In this document: positions 21,915-33,857 of the stretch, in pieces | Numbering within the stretch: position 1 is the stretch's first letter | Layout: every line of letters starts with the position of its first letter | Origin: Fulvia fulva | Lineage: Eukaryota; Ascomycota; Dothideomycetes; Mycosphaerellales; Mycosphaerellaceae | Reading direction: 5' to 3' | Assembly: GCF_020509005.1 (NCBI RefSeq) | Contig: NC_063014.1 | Span: 1,302,001-1,366,000 of the forward strand | Length of the DNA: 64,000 nucleotides | Notes under the pieces: model-generated | Database searches by the model: none | What the model saw: only the letters and a program-made list of their open reading frames with translations | What the model was told of the DNA's origin: nothing | Translations under genes and position numbers: made by a program

Positions 21915-24900
21915 CTAGTGAAGAAGATTCATCAGATTGGGCGAAGCGCTGGCGCCTGATGGATTGGGCCCAAAAGCACCATTTCCTACTCGAGGCGTCG
22001 AGGGCTGCTCACTGCCAGGGACTGGGCTTCCTGCATGTGGCTGCGGCGTGCTGTGCGGATGACCATTCGACACGGCGGGCTGCGCATTCGGCGGTGGTTG
22101 GGTTCGAGGACGGGATGCACTCTCCACGAATGGCTGTGAGGGTGGCCTACCGAATCCTGCATGGTCTCTACTGTGCATTGGAGTGCCAAGTGGCTGCAAT
22201 TGTGTCGCAAAGCCAGGCTCTGGACGCGGTCCTGGCAGCGGTTGGTGATGTGACATATGAGGTCCATACGTCGGCGAGTGTAGTGGAGGCGCAGATGTAT
22301 GGGGTGATGGTAAGCCATTACCATGCACAGGCGGTCCAAATCCATTCAATGTCGGAGGTCGGTGATGGGACGGAGGTGCGTGAGAAGGCTGTGAGAAAGG
22401 CATATGTGGTGACGCATGGCCGAATCCGAATCCGCCATGGCTGTGATGCCGTTCATGCATCGAATGACCACCCAAGTGAGGCGGTGGCGGGCCTCCATGT
22501 TGAGGGTGTGGTCCGTTATGATAGCCGTTAGGCTGCTGGCCAAAGTGTGGAGGAGGTGGATAGCCATGAGGCGGACCGGTTGGGCCATAATGCGGTGCTG
22601 GTGGACCAAGACCGTTCATCATCGGCGGCGGCGGCGGAGGAGGTGCTGGTGTCTGCCTCTGCGGCGGCCTATCCCACAGCTCGAATTGTTGCTCGATCGT
22701 TGGCGGTGCTGAGGGCTGCGGTGAGCGATTTGTGTTATCAAGTATAAGTGGGAACTGCCGTGGTGGTGAAAGAGTCATCCTGCTCGGCTTCTCCTCAGGC
22801 GGTGGTGTAGGATCCAGCTTCCTCTTCAAGAAACACTTGTGACATAACCACTCTTGAGGCTGCATGTTCTGTGCATGCTGTTTCTCGCCTCTTGGCGGAC
22901 TCAAGCGTGCTGCGGGATTCTGGTACTGTGGCAAAGCATGGTTGTGGAAAACTTCGTCACCGGCGCCGTTGACTTCGGTTGGTGGTGCCAAAGGATCTCG
23001 AACAGGAGTACCAACAGGAACCCCTACATCGCTCGAGCTGCGATCACCACTTGGCGTAGGTCGCGGACCATAACGCTCTGGCATGCCCTCCCAAGCACGA
23101 CCGTTAGCGCCAGGTGCCATGAAGCGAATGTGCTGTGGCTTCGGCGCCTCAGATGGACGACTCGCAGGTGGTTCTGAAGGCTTGTTGAGGTCGGCGATCT
23201 CACCCAGAGTCATGGCATTCTGATCCCTAGGCGATTTGGGCGGCTCTTCTTTGACGATGGGGTGCCATTTGGGCGTTACGTCCACATCACACTTGACACA
23301 ACGGCGCTGATGCGTATCGCTCTCCCCGTCAGATGATCCATTGGTCGCTTCGGCCTTGAGTTCTGCCACTGTCGAGTTTCTGGCGCCACGCCTAACAGCT
23401 GCCGCGATACTATGCGCTCCAGATTCTCTCCTGCTACCATTCTTGTCAGTAGCTGGAAGGCCCTTTTCTTTCGTGAGCTGCGCCTGCGCTGCTTTGCGCA
23501 CCGTCCCAGTCAGAGCCAGATCTGCCTGCTTGTACTTTTCAGCAAAAACCTGCAGTGCTGTTGTGCCGTTCTCATCGACCACTTCATTGATAGGATGAAG
23601 AGGGTTCTTGGGAACGTGCTCTTTGCAAAGCATGATAGCTTGTACTGCGCCAGTCTCACTTCCCAATGTTGCAGTCGGAACTTGGTCCTTGCGCGAGTTT
23701 TTAACTGGCGTGACGTCGAAGCCAAAAGTGCATCCAGCGTCAAGAGCGCAGCTTACGTGGAAGCTCGTTCCGCACTGAAAGCAATCTGCGCAAGCGCCTG
23801 CATTGCTTCGGACCCGACCTTGGTGGTCTTTGTTCTTGCAAAACTTGCACACCTCTTCAAAGCGCCTTTGCGCAATGGACTGGATGCCTTCGGCCACTTC
23901 CAGTGCGCTTGCGCTACTGAACTTGACCTCCGGCATCCACATGGCGCATTGGACGTGGACCCAATTGTTGCCGGTCGTTCGCTTCAGAGGCTCACGCGGC
24001 AGGACAGGTCGATTGTGGGCAATCTGTCGAGCGCGATATTCTGTGCGCAGACTGTCCGCGAGCTCTTTTTCAAGGCGCTCTTTCTCTCGTTCACGGTCGG
24101 TCTTCTTCTTATGAGAAATCTTTGGCGGCTCAACGAGATCGACCTGCGTCTCTTCCTTCAAGCACAGGCAGCAAGCATAATCCGTGGACACCTGTGGATT
24201 TTTGTCGTTTTGGCATTGCTCGCAGACCCAATGTGTTTCGCCATTCGCTCGCACGCCATCAAACTCGCCAACACCAAAACACTTCCGATGCACAGTCAAC
24301 TTGCAATGTGTGCATCCAATCGTATCCTCGATGCCTTTGCAGATTGCGCACGGCAACGCCTTCCAAGTAGGCTGATTCGGTACGATCGGCGGGGGAGGTG
24401 GTGTTGGTTCTTTCGGTGGCGGAGGAGGCTTCTCAGGCTTGGGGGGTGCCACAGGAATTTGCTGAGCGGCCTTCTCCGTCTTAGACTTCTTCTTCGGGGG
24501 TTCGCCACCTTCAATCGATGGCACTGACGCAACAGCTTGCTCTGGTGGTAGTAAGTTCGCTGCATCATTGGCCGCAATGAGCTCTCGCAACAGCTCCTCG
24601 TCCATCCTGCGCTTGAGACCTTTACCTCCACTCTGAGCCACCTTCCTTGTGACTTCATCAATCTCCTCCCACTGAATGCCATACTTGCGCCAAAGCCCAG
24701 CGCATCGTAAGCAAAGAGCCAGAAATGGACGCTCCTTCTTGTCCTTGCCAGATCCTTTGCCTTCGGCAAGGGCTGTCTGACCAGGCGCCACGCCAGGAGC
24801 TCGTTTCCATTGCCGCGAGTATTGTGTGCTGCAAAACTTGCACTGGAAGCCCCTACCTTTCCGTGCAGCTTTGTCATTGTCGAATGCCGAATCGTCTCCA

Positions 24901-27515
24901 TCATTGGCGACCTCAGCTTGCAGTCTGGCGCCGGTATCACTCTCGGCCTTCCGCTTCTTACGACCACCATAGTTGCCCCAAATCTCGCGTCCTTTGGGCG
25001 TCTTTTTCCAGAGATAGTAGAATCGTACAATGTCGGAGTTGGGAAGGTTCGTCTTCATATGCAGTCGAATGAGCCGATGTTCAGATCCGTACTTCGCCAC
25101 GCCCTCCTCAAACTTGATCAGGTCAGACTTGCTAAGCACCGGCTCATGTAGATCTTTGACTCTGTCCACCTTCGACAATTTCTTGAGCGCCCTATCTTGG
25201 TCGTACTTCTCGGCTGTCAGCAATTCAAGAGCTTTGTCGAGAAAGTTCGTTCCGAACGGCGGCACGCCGACTTGTCTTGAGAGAGCTTTCGCTCGAGTGA
25301 CGTAGTCCTGGATGTACTTCTCCTGTCGTTGTGCAGGGTCTGGGTCGTCTCCCCTCATGGCTTTGGGATGTTCCTGAATTGAAGGCATCTTGAACATCAA
25401 TTTGGCCGTGCACCGAGGATCATCGTTCGGGTAATCCTCTCCTCTGGCGACATAGCCAGTCGGCTCGTCCTGCACCCATTTAGGCCGTTTGGCTTTCTCT
25501 TCACGATCTGCTTCCATCGCGGCGACAGTCTCCTTCGTTAGTTTGCCTTCTTTCTTCCCTGAAGCGCCCTTGTTGTAGCGCTTCTTGATCTCTGCAGGTT
25601 TGACAAGTTCAACCGGCCGTCCATGCCACATATTCGTGTTGGCCTGATGTCGCGGTCCAAGCCTAGAACTGGCGCGAGGATAGATGGCACGGTCGTCGTA
25701 CTGAAGGGCATCCTCAACACGAGCGTGGATTCCCAAATATCGCATAGGCCACATCTTAGCCAGGGCGATCTCTGCTTGCGTCGCCGGGTGATCATCCACG
25801 ACCATATCGTCGCCACCTGGGCTAGGGGCCCGAGTAGTATCGTTTGAGGCAGCGGGGACTTCTTCCTCTACGACATCTTCTTCTTCAGCTTCGGTAACAT
25901 GGCCACTAGCCGTTGGAGTGTTGCGAGCTTCCATTTTCTTCTCAGATGCGCGGCTGCAAGGCGCGCAGGCCCATGCGAAACCGCGGGATGGCTTCTTGGG
26001 CAAAGGTGGCTGGACGCAATTCATGTGGTAGGAGTTCTTGCATATCGCGCAGTCCACAGAGTCGGTCGTAGCACAGAATCTCGCGCATCTCTTGCATGTC
26101 TTGGCGGCGCTGGTGAGCTCCTTGACACGACCAATCTCAACAACCACAAACTTCCATCGCTCGTTGAGGGCCTTCTTGACTTTGTCCGGAACGTTGATGA
26201 TCTGCTGGACCGGAATGCATTCGTATGATCGTCGGATGAAACGATCAAACACCTGCACGAAATAGAAACTGTCGCGCTCCTTTCGGTACGCTTCCAGATC
26301 CTCAATCTCTGATCGGTGCTTGATCGTGCACTTGCCTCGTAATGAGGTAAGTGGGCACATATCCGAGTGCATCGTGCCGAACAGTAGTCGCGTATCGCTG
26401 CTGAATCGTTGCACATCTCGAGGTCGATAGTACCAATTCACCCGTAACGAATCAATGGGTGAGTTTGGGTTGTCGGCCTCGACATGCAAGAACTCCATGA
26501 TTCGACATAGATAGTACGGATCGCCTGGCGGTTCGCATACCAAGTACACGTGATCTGTTGTTTGATACATGGTTAGCCTCAGGGACGATTGCGCTGGAGT
26601 CGCTAAAGCGGGGTACAGGCCTGCATCTCGGAACCTTTGTTCATCTTAGGGGCAGGATAGCTTACCATTAACGCTCAGCTTCGTGCCGTCGTCTGCCACG
26701 AGTTCGCCCTTTTTATTGAGGCAGCTCCTGTGCTTGTTGAACGTCATGATGCTAGTCTCACGTGCCGCATTCGACGGAACCACTCCTGCCGACTTTCGCG
26801 ACGCGGCCGGGGGTGGCGTCGACGACGCTGGCGTTTGCAATGCAGAGGCAGGCATTCCGGCAGCTTTCCGCTTCTTCGAAGTTCCCGTGGCAGCGCCGGA
26901 TCCATGGGCTGGAGTCGATTCCTTGGCGCCTGAACCGATGCTGGCATTGTTGTTGACTGCAGAAGACGACGCCGGCTCCTGGGCGCGCTTCGAGTCGGAA
27001 TTGCTGATGCCAGCCGAGGCCGCAGCGTCAGGCGCGGCCGCCTTCTTCTTCGTCGTGGTAGTGGCAGCAGAAGAGTACTCGAAATCCATATCCTGATCCT
27101 CGGCGTAATTAGGGCGCGTGTTTGTCCGGTTGCGCGAGCGTGTGCCGTATGTGGTTTCGGCCATCGTGCCATCCAGATTGTCGACTTGTGAAGGCAGCTT
27201 CGATGGGTGCGAAGATGCTGAAGTTTGTGCTGTTTGTGGAGCGCCTTGTGCGACCACGGCGTCACCGGCTGGCGGTGTCAGGTCAGACGAGCTATCACGC
27301 AGTCGTTGTGCGGCCGCTGGGCTGTCAGGTCGTTGTGCATTCTCGTGGATGGCGCGAGAATTGACAGCTTGAAACCCCGACGATGAAGGTGCTGCTCCTG
27401 GCGACAGTCGAGATGCCGGCGTCCCGGTACGAGATGCAGACTTCGAGCCTTCATTTGAGTTCGCGGCAGCAGGCTGCGCTGATGAGGCAAACTCATCGGC
27501 GGCAGGCTGTGCCAT
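21915..27515 (-). CDS. SNT2: Snt2-type chromatin reader: BAH, PHD fingers, SANT and extended PHD
   Basis: Two exons, 27515-26666 and 26554-21915, encode 1829 residues; the intron has donor GTAAGC, branch GCTAAC and acceptor CAG. In order: a disordered Ser/Ala-rich N-terminus; a BAH domain (about 275-410, DHVYLVCEPPGDPYYLCR across the junction); PHD1 (about 437-484); a SANT helix set (about 758-805); a GATA-like finger with CKFC and CLRC (about 853-905); PHD2 (about 1018-1065); and an extended PHD (about 1080-1240) with WVHVQCAMWMPEV. Two further CxxC pairs (CVKC, CHKC) lie ~150 residues apart, and the C-terminus is Pro/His-rich. Snt2 proteins bind modified histone H3 tails and work with Ecm5/Rpd3-type or Lid2 complexes; in moulds the SntB orthologue affects development and metabolism. 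The role here follows from family knowledge. Confidence 0.92.
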
Positions 27516-28795
27516 GACAGTTTGACACAATGTCGCAGAAGCGACACATTAGTCAGTAGATTGTCGTTTCCATACAGTGTCGAGTTTGACGTCCCGGGAG
27601 TCGTGATGGCGCGGTATTGCCGCGTGTTGCGATCCTGACAGACTATGTCAGTGGCGATAACGCCAGCACAACAACTGAATCGGGAGTTCAGGTGTCTGAC
27701 AGAGGCCGGGGAGCTGCAACGAGTCCAAACCGTGGGTTGCTGGCCGATGATATTGGAGAATTTCAGAGATGTGGGTTGGATCAGCAATGCATTGGATCGA
27801 AACGTCGAGTCGCGTATCGGGCAGGATAAAGAAGAAAGGACACTTCCTGCTGGAGAGAACTTGAGAAGTGTTGGCTCCCGTTGACTAGCGCGGCCCCGGC
27901 ACACAGGATCACTGGTTCTCCCTGCCGCACTCTAAGTATGCTAAGTCGACAGCATCCCTCGAGCACATCTTATGCACCACAGCACGGCGAGAAGGCGTGC
28001 GTATCTTCAGAATCATTCAACAACTCGCATAGACACCTGGATCAACGTCTTGACACCTTGTTCAGTGTTATTTGTTCATTCTTTCGCGATACGTGAGTGG
28101 GCACGCCGCACGCGAGACACAAGATCTTCTATTGGCTGTGGCACAACCTTACCGACCGCGACCTAGCTTGATCTTTCTCTCACGCTCGCACGTCGCTCGT
28201 CCAGGAGCTGGAATGCCAGGCAGGCGCCTGCTCACTACTGTTCGATCGCTCCTGCCATGACCATGGGGTTTCATGACCGTCGCCGCCACGTCTCTTGAGC
28301 TTACATACGTCTGCGTTATCCTAACATGAAGTTTGTCGTCGATGGTCGTCGAGATTTGCTATCAGGCCTGCATACTCTGGCATAATTCATCGGAATTAAC
28401 GTAACAAGCTTGGATAGGTATGCTGAGCATTTGCATTAATGTTTCATGGCCATATATGGTGGATCGAGGCTGTTAGGTCGACACTCCCGATGCTATCACA
28501 ACGTGCAGTGTCGTGAGGTCAGCCATAAGTCGTGATCGGCAACATATCTCGCCTTAAGTCGAGTGCGGCTTGTGCTTAGCTTCGCGCCAGTCGACCTGGC
28601 TGGAGCTGGCTCGCGTTTTCCATGCAGCAGAATTACATGTACTGATCTCGTGGTGCCAGAGCATGCGACATTTCAGGCAGTGATCATTCGACAGCAACCA
28701 ATACTTGGCTGCACAGCATCGTTACTCTTCCACTCAGGAGTCATACCACTCCTGCAACATTTTGAGATCAAACACATGGATATCGCCTTCACTAA
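27516..28795. other. Divergent promoter region of SNT2 and DUS2
   Basis: A 1.28-kb intergenic space. I see no coding segment with domain character and no RNA gene. Confidence 0.45.
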
Positions 28796-30160
28796 ATGCT
28801 ACGCACACTGCAACGCGTCATGACGTCTACAGAGAAAAGAGTTCCCATACCCAAGAATGGAGTCGACTACCGCGGGAAGATAGTCTTGGCACCTATGGTA
28901 CGCAGCGGCGAATGCCCTTCAAGATTGGTGGCGCTCAAGTATGGTGCAGATCTGGTATGGGGCCCAGAAACAATCGACAAAGCCCTGATTGGCACGACAA
29001 GACAAGTGAATTCTGCCACCGGGACAGTCGACTTCACCAGGATATCATCGAACGGAGCGAAGAACCCGGCCCTTACCCCGGAGCAGCGAGAAAGCATCAT
29101 CTATCGACTTCATCCAGAACGGGAGGGAAAGCAGCTCATATATCAAATTGGTACCGCGAATCCCAATACTGCTGTTGAGGCAGCGAAGTTGATCGCACCG
29201 GATGTTGCTGGTATAGACGTCAATGCGGGATGTCCCAAGCCATTCAGCACCAGCGGTGGCATGGGTGCGGCACTCCTCAAGACCCCAGAGAAGCTGTGTT
29301 CAATCCTGGAAGCCTTGGTCGAGCATGTAGGTAGACCATTCGAGATCGGCATCAGCGTGAAGATTCGCATACTCGACGCGGCGGAAGAGACTGAAGCGCT
29401 GGTGCGTAAGCTGTGCGCCACTGGAATCACTGGACTCACTGTACACTGTCGGACGACACCTATGCGGCCGCGTGAAAGAGCCATACGGGATCAGCTGAAG
29501 ATGGTCGTGGATGTCTGCCACGAAGCAGGTGTAGCTTGCCTTATGAATGGAGACGTATATGGGCGTGATGAGGCTGTTGAGCTGATCAAGGAGTTTGGTG
29601 CCGATGGTGCAATGATCGCCACAGCAGCAGAGACAAACCCGTCTGTATTTCGGGGGAGCTCAGACGGTGGAAAGGTCAGTTGGGAACAAGTCGTCAAGGA
29701 ATACGTCAAGACTTCTCTAGAAGTTGAGAACCGATGGGGAAATACAAAGTATCTGCTTGGTCAGATGATCCCGGGCAAGCAGTTTGCTTACAAGAAAATG
29801 ATGGCAACAAAGAGCTACACCGATATCATCAATGCTCTCGGTTATACCGACCCTGATATGGTCGAGCTGGCCAAGGACGTCGATCGCAGACTTGAGATTG
29901 GGGCGTTTGAAAAGCCAAAGATGAGCAAAGCAGAACGCAAAGCTCTCAACAAAGCGGCTGCAAAGGCAAACGCCGAAGACGGTGGCAACAGCAAGAAGGA
30001 GAACAAGCCCGCTAGTGTGACCGAGAGAAGCCATCATTCCGCACTCGCCGCTGGCATCAAGCGGACTGCCGAGCAAGCCAATTTGGATATGCCACCAGAC
30101 ATTGCTCGAGAGCGCGGACCAGGATCTGTCTCGGAGAATGCATCGACCTTGGCAGTATAG
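28796..30160 (+). CDS. DUS2: tRNA-dihydrouridine(20) synthase, Dus2 type
   Basis: A single exon of 454 residues. The FMN-binding TIM barrel starts with IVLAPMVRSGECPSRLVALKYGADLVW. The catalytic cysteine lies in NAGCPKPFSTSGGMGAALL, where the neighbouring residues match the Dus family. SVKIRI, LTVHCRTT and MNGDVYGRDEA mark later barrel strands. Dus2 reduces uridine 20 in the D-loop of cytosolic tRNAs using NADPH. The C-terminal ~90 residues are lysine/alanine-rich and look disordered. The start is the first ATG; a second ATG eight codons later is also possible. Confidence 0.92.
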   Translation: MLRTLQRVMTSTEKRVPIPKNGVDYRGKIVLAPMVRSGECPSRLVALKYGADLVWGPETIDKALIGTTRQVNSATGTVDFTRISSNGAKNPALTPEQRESIIYRLHPEREGKQLIYQIGTANPNTAVEAAKLIAPDVAGIDVNAGCPKPFSTSGGMGAALLKTPEKLCSILEALVEHVGRPFEIGISVKIRILDAAEETEALVRKLCATGITGLTVHCRTTPMRPRERAIRDQLKMVVDVCHEAGVACLMNGDVYGRDEAVELIKEFGADGAMIATAAETNPSVFRGSSDGGKVSWEQVVKEYVKTSLEVENRWGNTKYLLGQMIPGKQFAYKKMMATKSYTDIINALGYTDPDMVELAKDVDRRLEIGAFEKPKMSKAERKALNKAAAKANAEDGGNSKKENKPASVTERSHHSALAAGIKRTAEQANLDMPPDIARERGPGSVSENASTLAV

Positions 30161-30359
30161 TGATAGGGTGGAGTCTTGAGGAGCAATCTTGGACATAGAG
30201 AGCTGTTGCTGCGACACACCAAGGGCTGGATGCCGAGCACAGTGAAGATCGTGATACTCAACTCAAAAGTTCAGGTAGAGTTGTTTACGAGATATCAACA
30301 ATTAAAGAACCCATCTCAGTCTCATCGCATCATCAATCATGTCTCATCATTCCTGCCCA

Positions 30360-30971
30360 TCACGACGCATAGTTCACTACCCCATTCAGAACCCAGACCT
30401 CTCCGTTCCCCACCCTGCCCACCACGCCATCAACTTCCACGCCCCCTGGCATAACCACCTTCTTCTCCCCTCTACTTTCCCACCAAACTTCGCCACCTCC
30501 CAGCGTCTTGACCTTCTTGCCCTCCTTCCACGGACTCTCGGTCACAACATGCGCCTCTGCAAACCTTCGCATATTCCTGTGCGCGCGATCTTCGCCGTCT
30601 TTGCCCTCGTAAGCTGAAGCGCCCAAGGCGTCATAGTCGGCAGGATCTTCCCATGGTTTTCTGGGAAGAGACGTGATAGCGGAGTTCGTAGGCGCGAGGA
30701 GCGTGGTGTTCTCGGATGGGTTATCGAGGCGGGCGGAGATGCTGGAGATGTCGCGGGTGAAGCCTGCGAAGATTTGGATTTGGCGGTGGGAGCCGATTAT
30801 GTCGGAGAGGATGATGTCGCCATGAGGCGTGCTGTCTTCTGTCGACGGCTTGTTGGGGAGTTGGATGCCTGGGCCGGACATTGGTTGTTGTTGCTGGGGA
30901 GCGTCGCCAAACGGTAATAGACGTGCTTGAGATGATACGAGCAAGCTGGCTAGAATGATCAGGGAGCGCAT
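30360..30971 (-). CDS. Small secreted FAS1 (fasciclin-like) protein
   Basis: A 203-residue single exon beginning at an ATG followed by a hydrophobic signal-peptide-like stretch (RSLIILASLLVSS) with a plausible cleavage site after SQA. The FAS1 pattern follows: a GDIILSDIIGSHRQIQIFAGF helix region, NTTLLAPTNSAI (the H1-like box, where T-x-F-A-P-T is usual), and a late AEAHVVTESP/ GEVWVLNGVV pair typical of the H2 box region. A single FAS1 domain of this length is common in ascomycete cell-surface proteins linked to adhesion. The frame continues upstream to 31115, but the signal peptide decides the start. It is divergent from FAN1 with ~213 bp between starts. Confidence 0.75.
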   Translation of the reverse strand: MRSLIILASLLVSSQARLLPFGDAPQQQQPMSGPGIQLPNKPSTEDSTPHGDIILSDIIGSHRQIQIFAGFTRDISSISARLDNPSENTTLLAPTNSAITSLPRKPWEDPADYDALGASAYEGKDGEDRAHRNMRRFAEAHVVTESPWKEGKKVKTLGGGEVWWESRGEKKVVMPGGVEVDGVVGRVGNGEVWVLNGVVNYAS

Positions 30972-31184
30972 AGTGGGTGTTATGGTAGGGATGCAGGAAT
31001 GTTGTGGCATGCGAGAGATGTGAATGCGGTCGCAAATGTACGTCACCACTGTCACATGGGTGCCGCGTGCGTCTCGCGACGCGATCTGTTTCTCCACGTT
31101 CCGACCTTCGATCATCTTGCCTCGACCTTTGTTCCGCTACTTGTACGTTGCATCTTGTTCGATGAAAGTAATGCTCGATGTTTC

Positions 31185-33857
31185 ATGATCATGCTGCAGG
31201 CCAGCAGTCCTTCGAAACATAATGCCATGCTTGGGAAGAAAGTGCCACATTCCACGTCCACGAACTTCAACGACGATGGCGACGAGTTCCAGACGCCGCC
31301 TCCGAAACGGCAGAAACGCGACATTACCGACTTCGCAGTGAAGGACACTTCCAGAAGTGCATCGAAGTTCAAGCACAGAGATGTCATACCCGACTCCGAT
31401 GAAGATAGCGAGAACGAAAGTCTAGAGACAGAAGTTCGAGTACGGCAGACCGACCTGGAAACAGCGCTGCCCGCCATCGAGACCGACAAAGAGGCCATCG
31501 AAGCGTATGAGCAGGCGAGACGTGCCGAACAGTCCGAGACAGGCTTGCAAGAATGTATCGATGGCAACAAGTGGGTGAGAGGCAAAAGCTCCATCTATGT
31601 CGATGCTTTCAACCTGGCGCTCGAGACTGTCCTTGAAGAAGAGAGTCACCTCTTTGACGATGCAGAGCATGCTGTCTTCAAGCAGTGGCGAGAGCTGAGC
31701 TATGAAGGGCAGTATCTGTATGTCAGGTTGTTCTTGAGGAAGACTTCGAGCTGGCATCGAATCAATCGTCTTGGCTACCACAGCGACATTGCAGATCTAC
31801 AGAATGCAATAGATGAGCTCCAGTTGACCAGAGATCTGCCCGAGGAGCCATCACAATCACAGGTTAATCCAGGCGAACTCGATCCACCTGAAGGTACAAC
31901 ACTAAGCGGCAACTTCAGCTTCGCAGATCGGTCGCAAGATTGCATAAAAGATCTAGAAGAGGCATCCTCATTGCTACTGCTGGACGAGCTCAAAGTGCTG
32001 GCGAAGGATGCCAAAGTACAGGGCAAGAACAAGCAGGAGCTCTTACGAGCATTGCGACGAACGAGTGGAAAACAGACCTCTCTGTCGACCTTTGCAGGCT
32101 TGAAGCGTTCCGATACCGAGGAGAGCACAGTATCCAATGGCTCAGTCCTGAACGAAGACGACAGTCGAGAGGCTACACCAGGCAGGTTGGAAAACCGTGA
32201 TTCCTATTTCATCGAGAAGATCATGGCCGAGACTGGTCCTTGCATTCGTCTTTCCTTACCTGCACTCAAGCTCTTTGAGCGTGTTCATCTAGTCTTCTAT
32301 CGATCGACCGAATGGACTGAGAAGTCCCTGACCACTATCATCCTTGCTCGGATCGCGAGGCGAAACTTTCCGGAGTACATTGTCTCGAGATCAGCAAAGA
32401 TCTTTGCATCCAGGTCATTACTGCTGGAGTTCGAGGCGTCCGTTCGTACGCAATTTCGAGTCGACAACATTCTTGAATATCACGGCACGCCGACGAAAGA
32501 TACCTTGCAAGTCGTCTTGGACATCTTCGACGAGGTTTACCCTCGTTGGAAGGTGTTACTTGCAGAGGAACAAAAGAAGGAAGACAGCATATACGAGACT
32601 GGTGAGGGAGCATATCTTCGTCGACTATCTCCTGCTTGGGTATACACACGAATAGTGCACAAGGCTGCTTCCGTAATGGGCGCCGGCAAGTTCAAGGACC
32701 ACAAGCGCGAGTATGACCTACTATGCGAGCTGCTGAACCAGCGACTATTCCACATTGCACGTCGAGGCGATTGGTATCAGCGAAAGGCATTACTCGAGGA
32801 GCATTACATGCATCTTCATCTGCCATCGCCGCTAAGCTGCAAGGATGAGGATGCTAAGAAAAAGCATTGGAAGCGAATTGCACTTCAGACCTGCGAAGAA
32901 GGTCTGCAGGATCCATATACGCATCTCATCTATCACAGGGATCTACAGAAGCGTACGACGAAGCTGGAGAAGTCCTTGAAGATACCTAAGCGACAACAGC
33001 ATGACTTCGATCACGTCAGGTTGGCCAAGGCAGAAGAGCGGACCTTCGAAGGCGTTCGCATCGAGCGCACTCCGAACAGTAGCAGGCGCAATAGCGAACA
33101 GAACCTGAAGACTGGCTATCGTGGTGCGAAAACTATCTGGCTTGATCCAGATCCAGCTTGCAATCTGAATGCAGCAATAAAGCCGAATTCCGATGTCAAA
33201 GACGAAGACGGCGAGGATATGAAGCCACCCACGGAGCTCGAGGCTGAATGCAGTGTTGAGGAGATGTGTCTTTCCTCATACCGGGCTCTTGGCTGGAAAG
33301 GATACCACAGCGAAGGCCGTGTCCTTCGCACATTGTTCGCATACCTCTTCTACGATGTGATCTTCCTATACATACCGAATGTCTTTCAGACAGCATACCA
33401 AACCTGCCCATTGGACCTACACAGTGATGCCTTTTACCCAAGCAGGATCTCCGAAGTCAACGCCCGTCTTAACGATATCAGCAATGGCGAGGCAGGACAA
33501 CTCATTCAGCGATTGTGGGATGAACACAGCGAGAGGAAGACTTGTGTGGTCGGACTGGACTGGACGTATGCGTTGGAGGATCTTCTCGAGATTGCTCGAT
33601 GCTTTCCGCCTGCGGCCCTGAGTACCGTGATGAAGACTATTGTCCAGGAGTATGGACAGCGTGGCGGAGGTGTCCCGGATCTGTTTCTATGGAAGCTGGA
33701 TGAGAACAGTAAGGGAAAGGTCATGTTTGCTGAGGTCAAGAGCGAGAATGATCGGCTGAGCGATACTCAGCGGATGTGGATTGATGTTCTCTCTGGTGCT
33801 GGAGTCCCCGTTGAGCTGTGCCATGCTGCTGCAAAGGAAGTCAGGGTACGGTCTTGA
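31185..33857 (+). CDS. FAN1: Fanconi-associated nuclease 1 (FAN1), VRR-NUC structure-specific nuclease
   Basis: A single exon of 890 residues from the ATG at 31185; the frame is open further upstream to 30999 but overlaps the FAS1 promoter. The N-terminal third is charged and disordered. A SAP-like segment (LDELKVLAKDAKVQGKNKQELL) lies near residues 266-292. A helical TPR-like region follows. The VRR-NUC nuclease has EGRVLRTLFAYLFYDVIF near 710, GGGVPDLFLWK near 827 and KVMFAEVKSENDRLSDTQ near 845, so the metal-binding D, E and the E-V-K lysine are all present. FAN1 cuts 5' flaps and interstrand crosslink intermediates in the nucleus. The UBZ zinc finger of the animal protein is not visible, as is usual in fungi. 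Confidence 0.93.
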   Translation: MIMLQASSPSKHNAMLGKKVPHSTSTNFNDDGDEFQTPPPKRQKRDITDFAVKDTSRSASKFKHRDVIPDSDEDSENESLETEVRVRQTDLETALPAIETDKEAIEAYEQARRAEQSETGLQECIDGNKWVRGKSSIYVDAFNLALETVLEEESHLFDDAEHAVFKQWRELSYEGQYLYVRLFLRKTSSWHRINRLGYHSDIADLQNAIDELQLTRDLPEEPSQSQVNPGELDPPEGTTLSGNFSFADRSQDCIKDLEEASSLLLLDELKVLAKDAKVQGKNKQELLRALRRTSGKQTSLSTFAGLKRSDTEESTVSNGSVLNEDDSREATPGRLENRDSYFIEKIMAETGPCIRLSLPALKLFERVHLVFYRSTEWTEKSLTTIILARIARRNFPEYIVSRSAKIFASRSLLLEFEASVRTQFRVDNILEYHGTPTKDTLQVVLDIFDEVYPRWKVLLAEEQKKEDSIYETGEGAYLRRLSPAWVYTRIVHKAASVMGAGKFKDHKREYDLLCELLNQRLFHIARRGDWYQRKALLEEHYMHLHLPSPLSCKDEDAKKKHWKRIALQTCEEGLQDPYTHLIYHRDLQKRTTKLEKSLKIPKRQQHDFDHVRLAKAEERTFEGVRIERTPNSSRRNSEQNLKTGYRGAKTIWLDPDPACNLNAAIKPNSDVKDEDGEDMKPPTELEAECSVEEMCLSSYRALGWKGYHSEGRVLRTLFAYLFYDVIFLYIPNVFQTAYQTCPLDLHSDAFYPSRISEVNARLNDISNGEAGQLIQRLWDEHSERKTCVVGLDWTYALEDLLEIARCFPPAALSTVMKTIVQEYGQRGGGVPDLFLWKLDENSKGKVMFAEVKSENDRLSDTQRMWIDVLSGAGVPVELCHAAAKEVRVRS

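Noticed and set aside
22346..22747. Frames opposite the Pro/His-rich end of SNT2
   Set aside because: Shadow frames of a biased coding region; no independent support.
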